Below are positions 60,065-64,000 of a DNA stretch of 64,000 nt, in pieces. A model generated the notes under the pieces. It ran no database searches. It worked only from the letters and a program-made list of their open reading frames with translations, and was not told the origin of the DNA. Source of the DNA: an uncultured Lachnospiraceae bacterium (GTDB lineage Bacteria; Bacillota; Clostridia; Lachnospirales; Lachnospiraceae); the NCBI GenBank assembly GCA_902781455.1, contig CACZJF010000012.1, forward strand, positions 1 to 64,000, given 5' to 3'. How positions within the stretch are numbered: position 1 is the stretch's first letter; every line of letters begins with the position of its first letter. Both the position numbers and the translations under genes were made by a program.

Positions 60065-60277
60065 ATGAACAAATACGAACTGTGCGTAGAAGGCACTGTC
60101 ACGGATGTCGATGACTGGGGCAAGAAGAGACTTGCCTATGAGATAGAGAAGATGCATGAAGGCTTCTACTATTTCATCCACTTCGAGTCTGAGCCGGGAA
60201 CTCCTGCCCAGATTGAGGGAAGACTTCGTATCATGGACGGAGTGCTTCGGTATTTATGCGTAAGACAGGACGCGTAA
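60065..60277 (+). CDS. rpsF: Ribosomal protein bS6 with an internal deletion
   Basis: The 70-residue protein clearly is bS6 (GTVTDVDDWGKKRLAYEIEKM, GFYYFIHFESEPGTPAQIEGRLRIMDGVLRYLCVRQDA) but is about 25 residues shorter than usual. The first strand MNKYELCV joins directly to EGTVTDVDDWG; helix 1 of the ferredoxin-like fold, normally between these, is missing. The frame is kept and the start site (AAGGAGG before ATG) is good. bS6 binds bS18 on the 30S platform. This version may be partly or wholly non-functional. It is the first gene of rpsF-ssb-rpsR. Confidence 0.88.
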   Translation: MNKYELCVEGTVTDVDDWGKKRLAYEIEKMHEGFYYFIHFESEPGTPAQIEGRLRIMDGVLRYLCVRQDA

Positions 60278-60293
60278 ATAAGGAGAATATACT

Positions 60294-60818
60294 ATGAATA
60301 AAGTCATCTTAATGGGTCGTCTGACCCGTGATCCGGACGTGAGATACTCCGCCGGAACAGGGGACCAGCAGCAGGCATTTGCCAGATATACACTGGCGGT
60401 TGACCGCAGGGTCCGCCGTGACAACAACGATCCGAATGCACAGACAGCGGACTTTATCGGCTGTGTCGCGTTCGGAAGAAGTGCCCAGTTTGCGGAGCAG
60501 TATCTGCGCAAGGGAACGAAGGTCGTTGTCACCGGAAGGATTCAGACAGGAAAGTACACCAACAGGGACGGACAGACTGTCTACACGACAGATGTTGTCG
60601 TGGAAGATCAGGAATTTGCCGAGAGCAAGGCATCTGCAGACCGCTATCAGGCGGGCGGGCAGGGATCTTCCTTTATCGATTCCCAGGCTGCTTCCTATTC
60701 GGCACCAGCACCAGCTCCGATTCCGGAGCAGGCAGCACCTGCGCCGGTAACAGGGACGGGAGATGACGGTTTTATCAACATCCCGGAGGGGATCGATCAG
60801 GAACTTCCGTTCAAGTGA
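60294..60818 (+). CDS. ssb: Single-stranded DNA-binding protein
   Basis: The 174-residue protein has the OB fold of bacterial SSB (MNKVILMGRLTRDPDVRYS, FARYTLAVDRRVRRDN, ADFIGCVAFGRSAQFAEQYLRKGTKVVVTGRIQT, YTTDVVVEDQEFAE). A Gln/Ser/Ala/Pro-rich linker follows, and a C-terminal tip reading DQELPFK in place of the usual DDDIPF. The tip binds partner proteins. It sits 16 bases after rpsF. Confidence 0.95.
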   Translation: MNKVILMGRLTRDPDVRYSAGTGDQQQAFARYTLAVDRRVRRDNNDPNAQTADFIGCVAFGRSAQFAEQYLRKGTKVVVTGRIQTGKYTNRDGQTVYTTDVVVEDQEFAESKASADRYQAGGQGSSFIDSQAASYSAPAPAPIPEQAAPAPVTGTGDDGFINIPEGIDQELPFK

Positions 60819-60873
60819 TCCCTTCGACCGTACTATGTCAGATATCAACTGGCGTTTATAGAGGAGGATTCAA

Positions 60874-61131
60874 ATGGCGTTTAATAAGAGCGATGCTCCG
60901 AGACGCAGCAGCAGACCCATGCACAGACGCAAGAAGGTCTGCGTGTTCTGCGGCAAGGAGAACAATGAGATCGATTACAAGGATGCCGCGAAGCTGAAGA
61001 AGTATGTCTCCGAGAGAGGCAAGATCCTTCCGCGCCGCATCACCGGCAACTGCGCGAAGCATCAGAGAGCTCTGACTGTCGCGATCAAGAGAGCCCGCCA
61101 CGTGGCTCTGATGCCGTACGTCCAGGACTAA
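60874..61131 (+). CDS. rpsR: Ribosomal protein bS18
   Basis: The 85-residue protein matches bS18 along its length: [66 protein letters not shown]. The CxxC and NC cysteines mark the zinc-containing (C+) form. GAGGAGG precedes the ATG. It is the last gene of the rpsF operon. Confidence 0.96.
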   Translation: MAFNKSDAPRRSSRPMHRRKKVCVFCGKENNEIDYKDAAKLKKYVSERGKILPRRITGNCAKHQRALTVAIKRARHVALMPYVQD

Positions 61132-61194
61132 TCCGATCAGAGAAAGTTATTTTCTATCATATTTACAATCAGGAATAAAGATACGTCATTTTGA

Positions 61195-61227
61195 ACCGGA
61201 GTCTTGCAGGAGGCTCCGGTATTTTTT
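61195..61227 (+). terminator. Terminator of rpsF-ssb-rpsR
   Basis: ACCGGAG (61195-61201) pairs with CTCCGGT (61214-61220), followed by ATTTTTTG. Confidence 0.85.
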
Positions 61228-61279
61228 GCTTTTTTTCTGATGTTTCTGATGTTTTTGACAATTTCACACGCATTTGCTG

Positions 61280-61308
61280 TTTACTTTTTTTTGCGGGAAG
61301 CATATAAT
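61280..61308 (+). promoter_or_regulatory. Promoter of the large secreted protein
   Basis: TTTACT (61280-61285) and TATAAT (61303-61308) with 17-base spacing. Confidence 0.7.
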
Positions 61309-61431
61309 ACCACATATATGGTCAGTGGAGAGCTGACTTCCAATCTATGGGATTAATAAGGGATGAAGTTCACAGCAGAGGGGGAGAAAGTCTGCTATGG
61401 ACTGTTTCACATTTTCCGGGAGGTTTACCAC

Positions 61432-64000
61432 ATGAAAATCAGAGCCCGCAAACTGGCGGCACTGCTGATGGCAGTGACGTTGATGAGTGCAACGGGAACT
61501 TCGGCTGTCAGTCCGGTATTCGGCGAAGAGGCGGAGGTTTTGGCGTCTGCGGAAGAGACGCCGGACGAAACGCTGGAAGAAGAACCGGAGGAAGAACCTG
61601 CCGAGGAAGAGGAGACCCCTCCTGCCGAAGAGGAAGAACCTGCCGAGCCTGAGACGATCGCGCCTGCGACGGAAGCACCGGCACCTGCGACTGAAGCCCC
61701 TGCGCCTGCGACAGAAGCGCCGCAGCAGACGGAAAGTGCTGCGCCTGCGACAGAAGCACCGCAGCAGCCCGAGAGCACTGCAGCATCTACGGAAGCGTCC
61801 GGAGAGAAAGCGACCGAGAAGCCGGCAGAGGAGGAAAAGAAGACCGACGAAGACGATGACGAGGAGGAAGAGGAAGGCAAGAGCCGTACCTTTGAAGCCA
61901 AGGTTACCAAGGGAACGATCAGCGTCAAGCTTCCGAAAGGCAAGGGCATCGTCGAGAGCGGCTCTCTGGTCTGTGACTTTGAGAAGTATGATAATGAAGA
62001 AGATAACCGCGCCAAGGTAGACAAGGCGATTCTCGGAAAGCAGAGAGTCATCACCGGCGGCCGGTTCTACAGCATCTGGCTGGATGACGGAGAAGACCTT
62101 CTTCCGCTTCCGGAAGGGACCAAAGTCACATTTACCCGTTCCGAAGGCATGGATCTCGGACTGAAGCCACAGCTTCAGTGCAAGACACACATTTATAATG
62201 TAGGGACAGATTCCGCGCAGGAGATCGGAGCCGATATTTCCCTGGATCAGAACCTTGGGGTAACCGGTTTCTCATTCACCGCGCCCGGAAAGCTGGAAGA
62301 GTTTGCCTTGATCGCAGAAGAGAACCGCGCGAATAACGGCGCGGCTGTTTCGCGTGGATCGGTGGTTTCCTCCATCGGCGAAGCCGGCAACTTTGCGGCA
62401 GTGGCAGAGTCCGTCAGCGGTAAGGTGCAGGACGAAAGTATCTCCAACAGCACAGACCTTCTGGACCAGCTCGCCGGATACAGTGTTTCTCTCGCGAATG
62501 CGCAGAGCGGATCTGACACGGCGGTCGTGAATGTCTACACTGACTCGGAAGGCAATGTCCTGACGAATGCTGACGATGAACAGGATCCGATGCGCGCTGT
62601 GCTCAGCGGCGGCCAGATCGATATCAGTGGTGGGCGGATGGTCGTGGTGAACTATGTTGTCACCAACCCGGATGCCGGTCATGTTTCCCTTCCCCATTAC
62701 GATGTGGTTTCCGACGGACAGACCGTGGACAAGAAATCCGTTCCGGAACTGGCAGGCCGGTTTGTCGTCACTGTCACAGCGATCGCGCAGGGGACAGACG
62801 GCGATTACCAGCTGAAGCCCTACACGGGAGGGGTCGACGTACCCAAACAGGCTGCCGGAACCTACCTGGTGCCGAACGGATCCATCACAACAGGTGGAAG
62901 ACTGGTCGGCGCAGCCTATGCACGCAGTGTCAGCGTTGCGTCCGGCAGAAAGATCATCAAGGCGACTGTCAAGGCCGAGTATGGTTCAGACGAGGAGAAG
63001 TCTGAGGAGAAGGAACCGTCCAGTGAGACGGAGACTGAAACAGAGGCGGAATCTGATGAGCCTGTGCTGAAGGCTGCGGAAGAGGCTGAACAGGAGACGA
63101 ATCTGGCCGAGACCGAGGCTGAGACCGAAGCTGAAACAGAGACCGAAACCGAAACCGAGACCGAGACGGAAGAAGCTGCAGTACCCATGCAGGCATCGGC
63201 GGATGGGGACAATCCTTATGCCGGCGGCGGCCTGGCTACAAGGAGTGTTGTAGTAAATAAGGTTGAGAGTGATCTGGCTACACTTGTGCCGGGTGTGACG
63301 CTCACACTGTATTCGGGTGATGCACCAATTGTTTATAAAAATAACGAGCAGACGACGGTTACAATTCCTGCGAATACGGAACTGGCTTCCCACCCATTTA
63401 TGGACGGAGATCCGGGATGGGATATTTCTGATTTTATTAAGACGGACGGACCGGAGGGGAAGCTCACCTCTTCCTATGTCATCAAGGAAACCGTCATGGA
63501 CGCGACGCAAGCCTTAACAAAGGCATGGGATTTCCACTTTACCTATGACGCTGCGACCGATACCTTAACGAAAAACGGCCCCACTGTGGATCCGGATCCG
63601 AGCATGATTGAGGGAGCCAAGCCTTCTCAAGAACCACCCAGTAAGATTAAAATCGTTGACAGTACGAAGAATGATGCGCAGAGTGCGATCATCGAGGTGG
63701 TGGATTCTGCCGATCCAAACACGAAATTAGCAGACATTCCATTCTCGATCTGGAAAGTTGCGGAGAATGGTACAGTCTTGCCGGTGGAGAATCAGATAAA
63801 GGAAGTTGAGTTTGCTTCTGCGACAACCGCATCAACAATTGATCTGTCAGGGTTGGTGAGTTTGGTTGGTACTCCAATAAGTCCCACTGACACGAAATCT
63901 ATGACATTCGAGTTTCGGGAGGGTAAAGAAGCGCCCACCTATGTGTTTGATGAGAACACAATAGAAGGTGTGACCCCTCAGGCAGGAGAGTCCTCCAAGC
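61432..64000 (+). CDS. Large secreted, low-complexity surface protein (3' end outside window)
   Basis: An open frame of 856 codons runs from ATG 61432 past the window end. It has a signal peptide (MKIRARKLAALLMAVTLMSATGTSA), then a Glu/Pro/Thr-rich region with PATEAP repeats (about 45-140). A globular part (about 145-520) follows, then a Glu-Thr tract (TEAETEAETETETETE, about 565-580). The last ~240 residues seen have beta-rich sequence such as VDSADPNTKLADIPFSIWKV, reminiscent of SpaA/Cna-B-type adhesin or pilin domains. From about 63,230 the codons turn AT-richer. GGGAGG precedes the ATG. A sortase-anchored adhesin is plausible, but a sorting signal is not visible here. Confidence 0.8.
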   Translation, partial: MKIRARKLAALLMAVTLMSATGTSAVSPVFGEEAEVLASAEETPDETLEEEPEEEPAEEEETPPAEEEEPAEPETIAPATEAPAPATEAPAPATEAPQQTESAAPATEAPQQPESTAASTEASGEKATEKPAEEEKKTDEDDDEEEEEGKSRTFEAKVTKGTISVKLPKGKGIVESGSLVCDFEKYDNEEDNRAKVDKAILGKQRVITGGRFYSIWLDDGEDLLPLPEGTKVTFTRSEGMDLGLKPQLQCKTHIYNVGTDSAQEIGADISLDQNLGVTGFSFTAPGKLEEFALIAEENRANNGAAVSRGSVVSSIGEAGNFAAVAESVSGKVQDESISNSTDLLDQLAGYSVSLANAQSGSDTAVVNVYTDSEGNVLTNADDEQDPMRAVLSGGQIDISGGRMVVVNYVVTNPDAGHVSLPHYDVVSDGQTVDKKSVPELAGRFVVTVTAIAQGTDGDYQLKPYTGGVDVPKQAAGTYLVPNGSITTGGRLVGAAYARSVSVASGRKIIKATVKAEYGSDEEKSEEKEPSSETETETEAESDEPVLKAAEEAEQETNLAETEAETEAETETETETETETEEAAVPMQASADGDNPYAGGGLATRSVVVNKVESDLATLVPGVTLTLYSGDAPIVYKNNEQTTVTIPANTELASHPFMDGDPGWDISDFIKTDGPEGKLTSSYVIKETVMDATQALTKAWDFHFTYDAATDTLTKNGPTVDPDPSMIEGAKPSQEPPSKIKIVDSTKNDAQSAIIEVVDSADPNTKLADIPFSIWKVAENGTVLPVENQIKEVEFASATTASTIDLSGLVSLVGTPISPTDTKSMTFEFREGKEAPTYVFDENTIEGVTPQAGESSK

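Larger units (their letters stand above)
61132..61431 (+). other. Intergenic region with terminator and promoter of the secreted repeat protein
   Basis: It holds the rpsR terminator, an AT-rich promoter and a ~115-base leader. The leader has small hairpins GTCAG-TGGAGAG-CTGAC (61321-61337) and AGCAGA/TCTGCT (61374-61396). No gene was seen. Confidence 0.6.

Overview
The window looks like a chromosomal segment of a moderately GC-rich Clostridia bacterium, most likely a member of the Lachnospiraceae or a close relative. This rests on gene content and order: the run holB / guanylate kinase / Orn-Lys-Arg decarboxylase / mecA / ricT / TrmN6-like / rsmI, the small TSCPD, DUF1858 and 2x[4Fe-4S] proteins, CIRCE-type heat-shock control, and the tRNA and ribosomal gene sequences. 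No phage, insertion sequence, integrase or CRISPR array was seen.

Layout. 1-766: 3' end of a 23S rRNA, five tRNAs (Asp, Thr, Tyr, initiator Met, Phe) and a terminator; no 5S gene lies in this stretch. 934-7511: sugar and nucleoside metabolism (TSCPD protein, deoD, pgi, an orphan receiver, a DhaK-DhaL kinase and two RpiB-type isomerases, the second broken by an in-frame TGA). 7.6-13.6 kb: mostly envelope and secreted proteins (beta-lactamase-like, papain-like, alpha/beta hydrolase) around a CBS-type inorganic pyrophosphatase. 13.7-15.4 kb: CIRCE-controlled Hsp20 and a DnaJ-like protein. 15.4-20.2 kb, minus strand: adenylating ligase, fold-III PLP decarboxylase, acyl carrier protein and MBOAT acyltransferase, a Dlt-like system without DltD. 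20.4-30 kb: HTH-Uma2, murA, rsmA, metG, DUF308, DegV, TatD, DUF624. 30.2-36 kb: ileS (type 2) and glycogen phosphorylase. 36-39.9 kb: GH18-like wall protein, a small unknown, ferredoxin, DUF1858. 39.9-50 kb: holB/gmk/decarboxylase facing mecA/ricT/trmN6/rsmI/inositol phosphatase, then a beta-propeller membrane protein. 50-64 kb: rhomboid, beta-CASP metallo-hydrolase, transglutaminase and an 824-residue envelope protein, asnS, sortase B, sirtuin, rpsF-ssb-rpsR, and the start of a very large secreted repeat protein that runs off the window.

The most unusual material is partly between genes. Two families of long structured repeats occur twice each. One is a double-stem hairpin (21301-21424 and 29986-30100) with a nearly identical 28-29 nt tip but unrelated, self-complementary arms. 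The other is a multi-hairpin element (6376-6525 and 11369-11562) in which arms and small hairpins differ between copies yet still pair; the second copy has two mutually exclusive stems next to the Shine-Dalgarno of a secreted protein. In the coding part, the ligase-decarboxylase-ACP-MBOAT cluster may build a decarboxylated aminoacyl group on a carrier protein and move it to the cell surface. Several conserved genes are damaged or odd: rpsF lacks about 25 internal codons, ricT is frameshifted in a 36-nt repeat, one rpiB carries a TGA where a Trp is likely, and tRNA-Phe has two stem mismatches.
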